DNA of 64,000 bases from Albugo candida (taxonomy: Eukaryota > Oomycota > Peronosporomycetes > Albuginales > Albuginaceae), in NCBI GenBank assembly GCA_905220665.1, contig CAJNAR010000146.1:1-64000 (forward strand), given 5' to 3'. Both the position numbers and the translations under genes were made by a program. Of this stretch, positions 33,421-45,601 are shown piece after piece (within the stretch, counting starts at the first letter, position 1; each line of letters starts with the position of its first letter). Below the pieces are notes generated by a model. It ran no database searches and was not told the DNA's origin. It saw only the letters and a list, made by a program, of their open reading frames with translations.

Positions 33421-36300
33421 CAAGATGATGATATGTCTTCTCGCTTATAGTTTTCCATTACGGCTGTCTCAGACCATCACAATAGTAGACTGTGTCCTGC
33501 GTGTAAAATTGTCCAAAAGCACCGTGTTTTCCAAATTGGTGTCCATCACACTAGGCTGAACATAGTCACCCAGGACTAGGGTCGGAGTTGCACTTGCTTT
33601 TCTACTTGCTGCTTTTGCCGTACCCGCTCAATGATCTTCGAGTCCTGAAAACCAGCCTAATGACCATTGCGATGCATGCTGGTCGCAAGCGGAATGCGCT
33701 CGTCATACCACTGTCTTAGTAAATACCGAACATATGCACTCAACTTGGTTATATCACGAAAAAGGCTATAATTGTCGGAGTTGCTTATCGATGATCAAAC
33801 AAACGACAATTTTATGGGTCACAGAAAGTGCCGCATTGCCACTTGCACTGCAAGCCACAATCAGATATCAACTTCTAATATTGCTTCCATTCCGACCGTA
33901 TCGTAAGCACAATTGCACATGCAATATACCTGCAATTGGACGAGATAAGAAAACCTTAACTCAAGGAGGAGTAGTCCAGTCACAGTTGTGCCTTGTGGTC
34001 GTGCCTTGCGGTCGTGCTTTGGAAAGAGATGTTGATCGGATCCCACTGCTTCACACGAAGGCTGAGCGCATAAATATAAATCGATCAGCATATTCTTTAA
34101 AAGCAGAAACCAGATGGAATTGGCAACATCCGAATGGCTAGACGAAACTGCACATCTTCGAAAGTTGGTATAAAGTCTTTGAAGATTCGGTGATGTAGCC
34201 ATGAACGTTACCCGTTCTTTATCTGTAGCGTTCGAACTCTCCTGCGATGACCAATGTGTCAACATGAAATAAATCTTGGTTCTTCGGGATATTTCCAGAC
34301 GATTCGTGAGAGCTGAGAGCGCGTGAAAGATGGGAGGAATTTTTTCCTCTCCTTGCTTTGTACTTTTTACATAAACCTATCTTCAACTTGAGCTTGGTTG
34401 AATTCAAATTATGAGACCAATCGTCAAGTGGATACGCTGTACCATTCAACTGACTTCATTTTAAAGTCGAGTCAGCAAAACATTTTCCAGACATATCCAA
34501 TGTATTAAGCTCATCGTCGTTGTAATACTGGCCGAGTCTTAAATTCTTCGGATCTCGAAAGCTGAGGCGGAGGATTTCCGAAATATGCGACATGATTCGT
34601 ACATAATGCCAAGATTGTGCCAAACCTTTGTACTTTGAAATACGAGTAGCATCTTTATAATTTAGCTCTTGGTCGCAGTGGAACCCAACGCTTGTTTCAT
34701 GAAGGTTTGATGGTGATCGAGAATCTTTAAATTCAAAATTGAAATGATCCACTCCACCTCATGCCACAATCCAAATGCTTTTTCCGACAAAAAAGATCTG
34801 CTTTCCCATTGACATTTTTTCCATGGCGATGTGGTACGATGCTGGATATCTCCATCGGCTTGTGCGGGCCAAAGAGAGCTGGATAATGCACGATAATCCT
34901 GTCAAACCAGATCCCCAATGCGAAGAAATTAATGAGACGCATCAGACGTGAGATGCTCTAGGATTTGAATGCGCTGTAGTTTCAGCCCTCCCGTCAAGTT
35001 GAAATATGTAGTCCGCCATCCTGTCGACGAAGATATAAAATGTCTTTGCTGATCAGGTGAGCGTGTTTGAAATCTGAAATCTATTTAGCATCGACTGCCA
35101 GTATCAAATAGTCTCCACTGCTATGTCCACTGCATAGTGTAACGCCACAGCCGTGATAAAATAATCTTCTTCGCAAAATAGTAGTCGACTACGGATAGTA
35201 CGTGCACGTAGGGATTTTACACCAGACTCATCATAAAAGGGCTTGTTAAGAGTTTAAAGAACCATCGTCTGATTCGATGTGTTTGGCCGAACGGAATGCT
35301 CAAATTCTTGGCCGGATTCTCAAAAAACCGCTATGATCAAATTGGGATACGTGGATACACCATGGTCCAATTCAACAAGTCTGCATCAAAAACCATTTGG
35401 TGCTACTGAAAGCAATGTCGATTTGTCCGCAAAAAAATCCACTTGCAAACGCCTGGCCATTAATCCAGATGCCATGTTTTTCATGGTTCATTCTTCATCA
35501 TAAAAACAAATGCTGGGAAAGGATCCCTTTTTTACTCCACGTTATGGCGTAATGGACGGATTGATAATGCCATTTGTCATCAACCGTGGCTTTGTCTCGG
35601 TGTACAACAGGCGAACTAATTGAATTAAACTTCCCGGCGCCCATCTTTATCAAAGCACGAAATATGTACGTCCAATCCACTGTCATATATTTTCTCAAAC
35701 CGGAAAAAGTCGCATACGCTTCTTATTTTCACGATGAGTGACCAAACCTGTATGTCGGCAAGATGCCGAATGTGTCAATGCATTGACCTTCCTCGCACGA
35801 AGATTTTTTTTGTTGGAACAATTTTGACAAAAGCGTTGCAATCGATGCGCCGATACTTTGTAAGTACTTTCACATCAGCATAAAGCAGTGCGCATTGGTC
35901 TATAATTGCCAGGATCATATTGTGGTCCTTACCTGTATAACAAGGTGATTGCCGGAATGACGTTGTGATGGAAGTAGGTTGCCTCTATTCATTGAACACG
36001 ATCGTCAAGCAGTCGCCAAACATTTTCGTGTAAAGCTGATAAAATGCAGCTTTTATTCCATACATACCTTGAGAGGAACTACTTCACACGTTCTTGATCT
36101 CTTTCGCCATCTCGGTCGTACTTGAGCAAGTTAAGAGACTGTATTGCGTTTTGACTCAAGGAAAACTTGAATTGAATCCAGTAGCTTTTTTATTTGTTGT
36201 CCACGGATCAGCTGAGTCGGTTTCGGTGCTGTATAGATATTCCATTATACCCCCCCCCAATGCTCCGTGAATCCGTCAGCGATGTCCCTCGCGCTAAATG
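33421..36300 (-). mobile_element. LINE relic, reverse transcriptase to 3' end, minus strand
   Basis: The 3' UTR (33421-33620) aligns with 62880-63080 (gatgtcttctcg; gtccaaaagyaccgtg). Going upstream on the minus strand are the zinc-binding tail (CAQPSCEAVGSDQHLF at ~34040; THWSSQESSNATDKERV at ~34230), RT thumb pieces, and RT core pieces: VDWTYIFRALIKMGAG (~35660), PTKKIFVRGRSMH (~35800) and DPGNYRPM-like (~35890). Frameshifts are frequent. The RT motif order is that of an L1-like ORF2. The 5' limit is uncertain. Confidence 0.7.
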
Positions 36301-37813
36301 TCAGGATGCCACATGCTCGGTAGACGATTTGATCGAAACGTGACGATAGGTATTATCCGTATGGCAAAACATTCTGAAGGAGTATGGGACTCAATCAAGC
36401 TGCCTATGATGTTCCATACAATCTTAAGTGGCAATAATAAAACGCATAATGAAAACTCAAGTTTCTATGAGCTCGGGTGGTGCCTCAAGAATAAATTATG
36501 AAAAGAGGACTTGGCTTTGAGACGAGGGTCCAGGTAGCCGTGGCCGCAGAAACATGAGTGAGGAGCAGAGATTTTTAACGCAATCACTGCAATCAAACGT
36601 ACTTGTTATAAAGCTTTGATAGGTGTCCAGTTCAGTGACTATCGATTTTGATGAGTAATCTTTAGTAATGAGACGAAAGAGTCAGGCTTTTTAGGAGCTG
36701 AGTAGCATATCATATATAATGGGTCTAGAAACTTTAACGTTATCTCCAAGGAGGAGTCCTGGCCTTGTCCTGCATTGGAATATTGAGTGAAGCATGGCGA
36801 CTGTTTATGCATTCACTGTATCGGCAGATTTTTTTCTGCATCAAAATCGATACAATGAATGAAAACTACCTTTCACGAGTACGATGAACACATACAACCA
36901 AACGAATAATCAGTACAATGTCGGACTTTAGCTGATTGAGTCTCGATTTACTCCAGCTAATGTAGCCGTTGAGCATGTCAAATCTTTGAACGCAGACTAG
37001 AAACACTTCCATATGATTGATGTTCCCTTGGTATCCGTCTATGTGATGAGATATGATTTTTCTGATAATTAAGTCTTGATCGGCTTGACACGTCGTAATA
37101 TTCTCATCAGAACCAACTTGGTATCCCACTTGCAATTTGCCCAAATTACTCATCATTATCTTTCTTCACACATCACGGAGGCAATAACCTGAATCGCAAG
37201 ATATGGGTACTTTCAATAAGCATTTGGCAGTATGGTGACATATTTTGTGTCGGATACTCCATGGCGTTCGATAAAGAAGTAACTTGTATCCATTCGACTC
37301 CTTTACGTATAGGAGATCAATGCTAGTCGAGAAGCGACCGTTTATCGAACACGCAGGTGATTATTGCATACATATATAACAAGCAACATTTACAGTCTTA
37401 GGGCATCGCTCTATTCTTGCAATAAGTCACAATTTGTTATAAAAGCTGCATGGCACAAGCATGCCCTTGAAGTCTTACTCCGTCAATTACCAGGATATCT
37501 TGCAGACATTGATCCATCATGATTTTCTCAAACTTATTCAATCTGGCACAAGTCATAATTTCGTGCCAATCTCGGAAATTATAATTAACTAAAGGAACAT
37601 GAGGATTTTCTATCACTTTTTTCAAAAAATATGATAGGCATACCAAGAGTTTGAAAACAGTGGAAAATATACTACTTCGCTAATTTTGCCAAATCTAAAT
37701 AAGAAGATTATACCAAAGCGAATATTTCACAGGTGAAATTATGAAACTATGAAAAAGATACCAGCCAAATCGTAGAGACATGCAAAATATATTGAGAGAT
37801 CACAAGGAAGAGG
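36301..37813. other. Unresolved, possibly LINE 5' half
   Basis: Minus-strand pieces at 37646-37437 (NYNFRDWHEIMTCARLNKFE) and 37156-36866 could be a worn endonuclease domain of the LINE at 33.4-36.3 kb, but no catalytic motif is clear. Otherwise I see nothing recognisable. Confidence 0.3.
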
Positions 37814-39150
37814 TTAGCCCTTGCATGTGCGCTTGTTGTGGCCATAGTTACCGCATGTAATGCACTTGTTGGTGCGCTTCTTCGAAACTTCTGTGGCAGC
37901 CTGAGACTCGATTCACTCGACTTCTTCGGCCGGTCACGCTTATTTGGGACTGTGTGTGGATGGTGCATTTCGAAACGCGTAAGTTCATACGCGACGAACT
38001 CAGCCCACTTGATCCCTATGTACTTTTACACCATCATGAGACAGTCCAGAAGCGGCTTCTCTCTAGTTCAAGCAAGATTTTATTCACAGCCTCTACGTTT
38101 TTGCTCTTCATGCTCCCAAAGCGTGGACTATACGCGGCAGCCAATTTGAGCTTGTCTGCATCGAGTAGCCATTGCAGCGCCTTTTCATTGTTTTTCTTCA
38201 ACTCGCTGGCGCCGTTCGAAGGTGGCATCCGTCAAAGACTTCGCCAGCTTCCACGCCTGATTCTTCAGTGTCGCATTGCGAAACTTGGCGCTAAAGTTTT
38301 CGAGAACTTGACGAACACAAGCTAATTAAGGAATCTCACCTACTCCATCTTTCATCGATGGAATGAGACCCTGTGACGGTCGCAGATAATGAATTCTGCC
38401 GCTTCTATAGAGCGTAGCAGAAATTCCAGGAACCATGGCGAATCTTCCTTAGTATCGCCTGACTTGCAAGCGACCGCTACAATCTAAATCTCATTGTTGC
38501 TCTTCTTGACGCTTGCCTCAAGAAGAACTCCACCATACTTGTGCTTCATAAACGTGCCATTTAGACTGATATTGCGATCTGCAAACGCGCGAAGCACTTG
38601 AATGGACGGATTGTATACGATTTTGACCCACCAAATGTTTTTCTCACGCAACACGACATGTGCCTTGTATTCGTGCATGTTCATTTCGTGTACCTGTAAC
38701 AAGATGAACTGATAACGCGTGCGATCTTCATCGAAGAGTGGCGCTTTGAGCTGGACGTACGCGTCGACACAATCTGGTACGTGAATAGACGCCCAACAGC
38801 AGCCAGCTTCTTCTGCAGCTCAGCTGGACAGGCTTCACGACCTTTATCAACGACGAACTGGAAGTCTGAATAAAGGATAGCGACGTATAAAGAATTGTTC
38901 CGACAAATCACTTCGTATGAAGCCAACTCACCCTCGTTGCGTGCATGTGCGTGGCACGAACGTATGCGTGGTCTAATCCCCTTCTACACGCAAAACGCGA
39001 CTGCAAAGCTGCACTCTGGATCAACACACAACACCTTGTAGCGTCTGTGGTCGCTAGATATGACACGAAACGCCCGCCCGAGTTTTCGTTGTATTCAATT
39101 ACCGCACTTGGTATGTCGTCGTGGCTGGCGTAGTCACGTCAGTAGAAATG
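37814..39150 (-). pseudogene. Second MULE transposase relic (MULE-2)
   Basis: Minus-strand pieces in MULE order: a DNA-binding N-terminus RRYKVLCVDPECSFAVAF (~39040), ELASYEVICRNNS (~38920), the DDE core LNGTFMKHKYGGVLLEASVK (~38560) and GDTKEDSPWFLEFLLRSIEA (~38440), and a C-terminal zinc knuckle CITCGNYGHNKRTC ending at TAA 37814-37816. Several frame changes separate them. It differs from MULE-1: plant-MuDR-like core and CCHC knuckle versus FAR1-like. It lies just upstream of the deaminase gene. Confidence 0.75.
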
Positions 39151-39469
39151 TGCCCGCCCGTCTGACCAGCTCCCTGGCGAACAGTCGTCACTTTACTCTT
39201 ATGTCTCGCTAACGTAGCCGTTGTTGTCGATAGTCGTCATAGTCGCCAGATGTGAATGTATCAACGATGAGGCACATAAGAATGTGTAAACTTCAGACTT
39301 TTTGCTATAGTTTCCATAATTTCCAAAATATAGCGGTACACAAAGCAAACTTTTTTTAATGTTGGAATTGTGCGAAGAGGTATACTTTCCACTGTTACAA
39401 ACTTTTGGTATACAATTCAGATTTTTGAGAAAAGTGATAGAAACATCTAAGTTACAACACAACGTTATA

Positions 39470-40555
39470 ATGGATTTAAGTGTGTGGTGTCACCGAATGC
39501 CCAAAGTAGAACTGCACGCACATCTTCATGGATGCATACGCCATGATACTTTGAGGGAGCTAATGGCAGATAAGATGCATATTGACTGGGAAGTTACATC
39601 GATCGACGGCTGCTTCCAAATGTTTGAAGCAATACATGAAATCATCACTTCACGCGATCATCTCGTTCGCATTGTCTCTGAGATAATCGAGGACTTTAGT
39701 AACGAGAATGTAAGATACCTTGAATTACGAACGACTCCCAGAAAGCTTGATTTGGTCTGTTCGTACCATGAATACATTGCTACAATCATATCAGTAATCG
39801 AGCAGCATCAGGCACAAATCAAAGTACGCTTGCTCCTCAGCATAAATAGAAATAAATCTGTACCCGATGCAATGGATATCGTGCGATTAGCACTTGATTG
39901 GATGGCGATGTCGAAATATATCGTCGGAGTGGATTTCTCTGGAAATGCGCTCAGCTATGATTCGAAATTCATCAAATTTCTACCGGTGCTTTATCTGGCA
40001 AGGGAGGGAGGTCTGAAAGTCACAATTCATTTCGCAGAGCATCCTGATGAGATAGAAGCACAACAGATTCTTTCATTCCGACCTGATCGTGTTGGCCACG
40101 CATGCTGTCTATCCGAGGAATTATATCGTGAGATGACTGAGGCTCGTGTACCAATTGAAGTGTGCTTGACATCAAATGCTGTAACTATGGGAAGTTTTGA
40201 ATACAAATCATTTGGCTACAAAAAATTGAACAAGCACCCACACAGAGAGCTCATTCTCAACATGCATACAACCAAATACCCAATATGCATCTGCACGGAC
40301 GATCCAGGTATTTTGGAAACATCACCTACAAAAGAATACATACGTGCATCTATTGCCTTTGGTCTGACATTCGAGCAGCTTTTGACAATAGCTCGAAATG
40401 CAATCAGCATTATATTTGACAAATCGGAATTGCAGGATCTAGAGCAAGCCTTTGACGAGTTCAGCGAGGCGCAATTACCGGACAGTCATGTGCGAATTTG
40501 TAAACTACAGTGCGGAACAGCTGTCGAGAAGCATTCCATCTTAGCAGGGCGGTAG
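39470..40555 (+). CDS. Adenosine deaminase-like protein (ADAL/MAPDA type)
   Basis: A metal-dependent deaminase of the adenosine/AMP deaminase superfamily, 361 residues from ATG 39470. I chose this start because PKVELHAHLHG, the first zinc ligand pair (His16, His18), sits right after it, as in the family; an upstream in-frame ATG (39359) adds 37 unconserved residues. Further motifs are VRYLELRTTP, HFAEHPDE, DRVGHACCL (third zinc His), CLTSNAVT and the catalytic CTDDPG. The family's known role is deamination of N6-methyl-AMP or adenosine in the cytosol, an RNA-modification salvage step. The 'HFAEH' and 'GHACCL' contexts fit ADAL better than classical ADA. It is intronless and convergent with the aminotransferase, 155 bp apart. 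Its promoter region abuts MULE-2. Confidence 0.9.
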   Translation: MDLSVWCHRMPKVELHAHLHGCIRHDTLRELMADKMHIDWEVTSIDGCFQMFEAIHEIITSRDHLVRIVSEIIEDFSNENVRYLELRTTPRKLDLVCSYHEYIATIISVIEQHQAQIKVRLLLSINRNKSVPDAMDIVRLALDWMAMSKYIVGVDFSGNALSYDSKFIKFLPVLYLAREGGLKVTIHFAEHPDEIEAQQILSFRPDRVGHACCLSEELYREMTEARVPIEVCLTSNAVTMGSFEYKSFGYKKLNKHPHRELILNMHTTKYPICICTDDPGILETSPTKEYIRASIAFGLTFEQLLTIARNAISIIFDKSELQDLEQAFDEFSEAQLPDSHVRICKLQCGTAVEKHSILAGR

Positions 40556-40710
40556 TGTTACTGATGAAGCGCTTTCATTCATCGTTTCTTATGCGTTTCC
40601 ATGTGCAGCCCAAGGCACTCTGATGGTCATACATGAACTATTAAATCTTACTTTAAGTAATGTGGTATTAGGTATGAATTTAATAAGACCTGCAACAATA
40701 AGAAGCGGGT

Positions 40711-42237
40711 CTATCTGTGTGCGTTCATGAAATTCAGGTGAAAGTCCGACATTTTTGTTATCACTTCGTTGACTTCGTCTTCAGGTGGTAGTATCGTCGA
40801 ACGAAAGTGAAATGTTCCATCTTTTTGTCCAAAACCCGATCCTGGGACAACAACAATTCCTGTCTTCTCCAGCATTTGAATACAATAGTAAGTATCTGGA
40901 GCCATGTTACATCCACTGGCGGCCTGAACCGCTTTTTCGGAAAGACGAATTCGAGGAAAAGTATATAAAGCCCCTTCAGTTGCATTGCAAGTGACGCCCT
41001 CGAGCTTGTTAAATGCAGCGACAAGTTTCAGTGCACGCCGCTTTAACGAAGCAAGAATTGAGTCTCGTTGATGGCAATATCTCTGATAGGAGGCGTCTCC
41101 TTTTTTTGGAGGATTAACCATTAAACCCACCATAAGTTGTCCCTCGATATTAGAACAAAGGTTGATCGACATCAACTTGTACAATTGCTCGCGAGCACAT
41201 TCACTGATGTTGACTAGTTCCATGTAGCCTCCTCGTCGCCCGCATTCTCCAGTGAACCCTTTTGACGTGGAATGAAAGGAGATCAGCTCAACATTGTTGT
41301 AAGCTGCACCAAGATCCCTTAGAACTTTCTTGAAAGAAAGAAATTTTTTATCCGCTGCATAAACATTCTCTTGATAGACTTCGTCGGCAAGAATAAGGAG
41401 GTTGTGTTTTTGACAGAATTGTATCACCTCTTCAATATTTTTCTTTGAAAGACATTGGCCAGTAGGATTGCCAGGGTTGATGATGGCAACTGCTCGTACA
41501 ACTTTTCCATTCTTGCGTGCTTCATTATGTGCTCGTTCGATCTCGTGTATACTAAGCCCCCAGTTTTCCTCTTCATCCAGGTAATAACCAGCAAGTGTAC
41601 CACCATTGATCGCTATCGCAGCTGAATAAAGCGGATACTGAGGTATAGGTGCCATTATGACATCATTATTATCTCTGATAAGTGCTAAGAGCGCATTCTG
41701 AACCGCTTGACTAGCTCCATCGGTAAGAAAGATGGTATTGGGATCAGCTGAATGACCATCACGTTCTTCGAGGAAACGAGCAACTTCCTCTCTGACTATA
41801 TCAGCACCAAGGCTGTGACCGTAAGCTCCAGTACCACCTGGAATGTTGCGCAAGTAATTTCTGGCCCTTTGAATCGCATCGACTTGAAACAAACTTTGTG
41901 CTTCCTGAGTATCCACAAATCCTGGTACATTCACTAGAGCAAGCACTTGACGATGAAATTCAATCGGTTCTTGCTTTAATATTTGTGGGTTGCCAATATT
42001 GCATGGAATTATTTTGTCGAAGGGGAACGAGCGATCACCTTGTTGTAATCTTTGTTCATACTCAACCGAGCGCTGAACAATAGGACCACGTACAGCGTAC
42101 TCTGCCCGAACAATACGTTGGTTGATTAACTCTTTTGTGAGCACTGTCATAGTACGATTATGTTCTAACTGAACACGAGGAAGCGAACAAGCGATGAAAC
42201 GCACCCTCTTTTCAAAATGCCTCATTATGCTTCTCAA
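40711..42237 (-). CDS. Alanine aminotransferase
   Basis: A 508-residue PLP enzyme that interconverts alanine and 2-oxoglutarate with pyruvate and glutamate. Seen: PCNIGNPQ, GAYGHSLGADIVREEVA, FLTDGASQAVQ, INPGNPTGQCLS, LADEVYQENVY, and the PLP lysine in FHSTSKGFTGECGRRGGYME (Lys about 326), which is diagnostic of alanine aminotransferases. Length matches the family. The first ~35 residues are basic and lack acids (MRSIMRHFEKRVRFIACSLP), consistent with a mitochondrial presequence; an internal Met at residue 30 could give a cytosolic form (inference). It is intronless. Its start is 95 bp from the PP5 start on the other strand, so the two genes probably share a bidirectional promoter. Confidence 0.95.
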   Translation of the reverse strand: MRSIMRHFEKRVRFIACSLPRVQLEHNRTMTVLTKELINQRIVRAEYAVRGPIVQRSVEYEQRLQQGDRSFPFDKIIPCNIGNPQILKQEPIEFHRQVLALVNVPGFVDTQEAQSLFQVDAIQRARNYLRNIPGGTGAYGHSLGADIVREEVARFLEERDGHSADPNTIFLTDGASQAVQNALLALIRDNNDVIMAPIPQYPLYSAAIAINGGTLAGYYLDEEENWGLSIHEIERAHNEARKNGKVVRAVAIINPGNPTGQCLSKKNIEEVIQFCQKHNLLILADEVYQENVYAADKKFLSFKKVLRDLGAAYNNVELISFHSTSKGFTGECGRRGGYMELVNISECAREQLYKLMSINLCSNIEGQLMVGLMVNPPKKGDASYQRYCHQRDSILASLKRRALKLVAAFNKLEGVTCNATEGALYTFPRIRLSEKAVQAASGCNMAPDTYYCIQMLEKTGIVVVPGSGFGQKDGTFHFRSTILPPEDEVNEVITKMSDFHLNFMNAHR

Positions 42238-42332
42238 ATTAGACGGGTATTTACAAACAGATTAACAACGGTACATCGTCGATCCATCATCATCAACCAA
42301 TCAAGATATACGATAGGAATCCGACCGAACCG
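42238..42332. promoter_or_regulatory. Putative shared divergent promoter (ALT / PP5)
   Basis: Only 95 bp separate two divergent start codons. I see no TATA box. The segment contains catcgtcgatccatcatcatc and aaccaatcaagatat (a CCAAT-type motif). Promoter function is inferred from position. Confidence 0.5.
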
Positions 42333-44060
42333 ATGTCGTCCGTCGCTGTTGGGAATGCTGAACATGTTTCAGAGGATTCAAGAAAACAAGCAGAATTGCT
42401 CAAGCATGAAGGCAATCAATCTCTTCAAGAATACAAATATCGAAACGCTGTCGAATTATACACAGCTGCAATAGAAGTCTATCCAACTGCGATATATTAT
42501 GCTAACCGTGCAGCAGCTCATATGAAAACAGAGAGCTATGGTCTTGCCATAAAGGATGCTACCGATGCGATAACTATGGATCCAAACTACGTGAAAGGTT
42601 AGCAACACTGTTGGATAATACTGCGAAAGTGTAAAATTTATTCTGTCCAAAACGCTTTCTAGCTTATTATCGTCGCGGATCAGCTGAACTAGCCCTGGGG
42701 CACTACAAGGCCGCTTTGAAAAACTTTCGACTTGTTGTGAAGATGAAGCCTCAAGATAAAGATGCCAGAATGAAGTATAAGTTATGCGACAAATTGGTTA
42801 AAGAAGCCGCCTTTGCAGCAGCCATTCAGTCAGAGCGTAATTTACCTATATCAGAAACTGTTGATGTGGACTCAATCGGTGATTTTTCTTTTCTTGAAAA
42901 CTGATAGTTAATGATCCTTGTCTGATTCCTATTTTACTAACAGTGATCGACTCTTCTTACGATGGTCCCAGGCTTTCTGATGACGTTAAATCGACTTCGC
43001 CTGATTTTATATCCGAACTGATGGATCGCTTCAAACGTGGAAAACTCCTCCATCGAAAATATGTCATCCTTATTTTGCTAGAAATGAAAAAATTGTTTTC
43101 AAGTCTTCCATCGTTATTAAGAATCACACTCCCCGACGCAAATGATGCACATATCACCGTGTGTGGTGACACGCATGGACAATTTTACGATGTCTGCAAT
43201 ATTTTTCACCTGAATGGAATGCCGAGCGGAGATAATCCATATTTATTCAATGGAGATTTCGTTGACCGTGGTTCTTTCTCGTTTGAGGTGGTCATGACAC
43301 TATTCGCAATGAAATTAATATATCCTAAACACGTCCACTTATTGCGTGGTAATCATGAGTCAAAGAATATGAACAAAATCTATGGGTTCGAAGGTGAAAT
43401 CAAGCACAAATACGATGAAACAGTCATGCTATTATTCACCGAAGTTTTTAATTGGCTTCCACTTGCGGCAGTACTGGATAATCGTGTGCTGGTTGTGCAT
43501 GGGGGATTATTTGGCGAAGATGATGTTTCACTAGAAGACATTGAAAAAATTGAGCGTAATCGCGAGCCGCCAGAAAGTGGGTACATGAGTGACCTTATGT
43601 GGAGTGATCCGCAACCTTTTGCCGGACGTGGACCAAGCAAGCGTGGTATCGGGCTCTCTTTTGGTCCGGACATTACCCACGCTTTTTTAGAGTACAATGA
43701 TCTCGGTATGTTTTCGTGATGCGCGGTAGATGACGTTGGAGTTTACTCATCCCGTGCTGTGCTTCCAGATTTACTTGTAAGATCCCATGAGGTCAAAGAC
43801 GAAGGTTATCTCGTAGAACATGATGGTAAATGTATCACGGTGTTTAGTGCTCCCAATTATTGCGATCAGATGGGTAACAAAGGCGCATTTATTCGCTTTG
43901 AGAAGAACATGGTGCCAATTTTCACACAATTCACCGCCGTTGTACGTCCCATTTCCTACTAATGGTTGCTACTTTGTCCTTGACATACTTTCTGTGTCAG
44001 GAACATCCCCCTATACGGCCAATGGCTTATGCCGCCAATATGGGTGGCATGTTTGGATAG
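42333..44060 (+). CDS. PPP5C: TPR-containing Ser/Thr protein phosphatase 5 (PP5)
   Basis: Five exons: 42333-42597, 42663-42878, 42944-43705, 43769-43941 and 44001-44060, giving 491 residues (human PP5 has 499). Introns are 65, 65, 63 and 59 bp, all GT-AG, several with ctaac/ctaat branch sites. TPR repeats occupy about residues 15-120 ([32 protein letters not shown]). The PPP catalytic domain has [43 protein letters not shown] and [12 protein letters not shown]. The end GGMFG followed by TAG matches the family's short C-terminal tail. PP5 dephosphorylates Hsp90 clients and kinases, with the TPR domain autoinhibiting until Hsp90 binds. Divergent from the aminotransferase. Confidence 0.95.
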
Positions 44061-45601
44061 TAGCTCTGTACACAGGTTGACAGTAGACTAATTATACAAT
44101 GCAATAGGACTCGTGCATCGCAGAAGTCTTAGTGAGGTTGTCTCCTCTATTTGAGGCAGTACGTTACCTGCCGTTGAACATCTCATTCAGCCACTCATGC
44201 AAACTAGTGTGTGCGATAATCAGGAACCTCTTTCGCGTTCGACACTTCGAGCATGTGTCAGTGACCGCACCAGCTCGATGTATGAGCTGGTTTGCTTGGT
44301 TATAAGATTGAAGCAGCGTAGCTGCGCATCTGATGCTTCTGATGGCCGCAAATTTGGTGTGCGACAACAAATATTATAGCTTTCCGTTGTTCTGTCAAAG
44401 CATCCTGTATGACCAGTGTAAAAGGCATGGTAAGACACGCACACAAATCCGACGACGCTTTTATTGCTACTCAGATGACGAGACAGCTTATTTTTCCTTA
44501 ATCGAGCAATTGCATCAACCGACGCGCTCAATTTATCAACACACCTGCCTTCAAGTCCCATTGTCAGCGTTGCATGCCCTCTGACCGCAGTTTGATGAAT
44601 TGCGTGCAGTCATTGCATGACGTAGAGGATGATTATCAGCTTACTGTGATTGGTTATGAGCACGGTTGCGGTCCATCCGGAATAATGAGAGTGAATCGAC
44701 ATAGTACGACACTAACTATTGGAGACCCATTACTTCTTCACATGCGACGTTGTATAAGATTGCATCTTATTAAGAACACAAGCACCATCACTGCATACTA
44801 CTGAACTTCTATGCAATTGAGATAGGCCGACGAAACTTACAAAAAGAAGAAACTGATGTATTTCGTCCAGATGTTTAATCATTTTGGTAATTTAGATTGT
44901 TTGTACCCGTCCGAAGAACTTTTGATGATTCTTCAAGGGTACAGATGAGCAAAAAACCGGCAAAGTGGCGTGTGTCGGCCTTGAAGAAGATCCATATAGG
45001 GTTGCAGTGGCAATTGTACCTGCTACAAATTTTATACTCATGGTCAAGGCAGCTTGATCGAGATATATTTCGTACAGGTCTGCGAAATCTCTCTTCTAGA
45101 AGTGCGAAAAAAAGCGGCTTGACAAATGACAGATATGTAGAATCTTGTAGAATCCTTTACTTGACGCGTCTTGATAGCAGTGAATCATGTAACAGCTTCG
45201 ATCGCGCAGACATGCGGAATAATCATTTGCAAGGTCAATGGCCGATACTAAATGGTAGTTTAGCATTGTTGACGTCAAAGGAACCTTTCAAGTTGTTATA
45301 TAGTCTAATTAGTTCTTGAAAACTCATTCAACACGGGAAATGAAAAGTGTTGTCTTGCAAGTTGGATTTACAAGATTGATATGAAATATGCCGCAATCAA
45401 AGTCGGAGGCGCAGTTGAAGAAGAGATACCAATGCTCCCCTTCAAATAACTGAGCGATGATCTCCCGTTGATGCTAGCGTCGAGAATTTCTTTTGTATTT
45501 ATCTGGCACCAAAAACGTAAGCGAAAGACGTTCATTCTTGAGACATCTAGTTCAGTATGTCTCGAAAATAACCGGTACATAAGTGTGGTCTCCAAGATAG
45601 G
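44061..45601. other. Unresolved 1.5 kb between PP5 and the next gene
   Basis: No product recognised. Coding-like pieces occur on both strands. On the minus strand 44561-44220 gives a helical frame ending LITKQTSSYIELVRSLTHAR, with a plausible 64-bp intron (gtagcaat...catacag). Further minus pieces lie at 45278-45096 and 45536-45370 (NVFRLRFWCQINTKEILDAS). On the plus strand are frames at 44574-44804 and 44897-45319. One or two small spliced genes are likely here, probably at least one on the minus strand, but splice choices are not decisive. Confidence 0.35.

Noticed and set aside
38034..38325. Plus-strand frames in the MULE-2 region (37.8-38.3 kb)
   Set aside because: The minus strand carries the zinc knuckle and DDE core of a transposase; the plus frames are shadows.
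43380..43697. Minus-strand frame of 105 codons inside PP5
   Set aside because: Shadow of the strongly conserved phosphatase exon on the plus strand.
44574..44804. A RING finger upstream of the ZNF598-like segment
   Set aside because: The cysteine/histidine spacing in this frame does not fit a RING, so no E3 ligase call is made from it.
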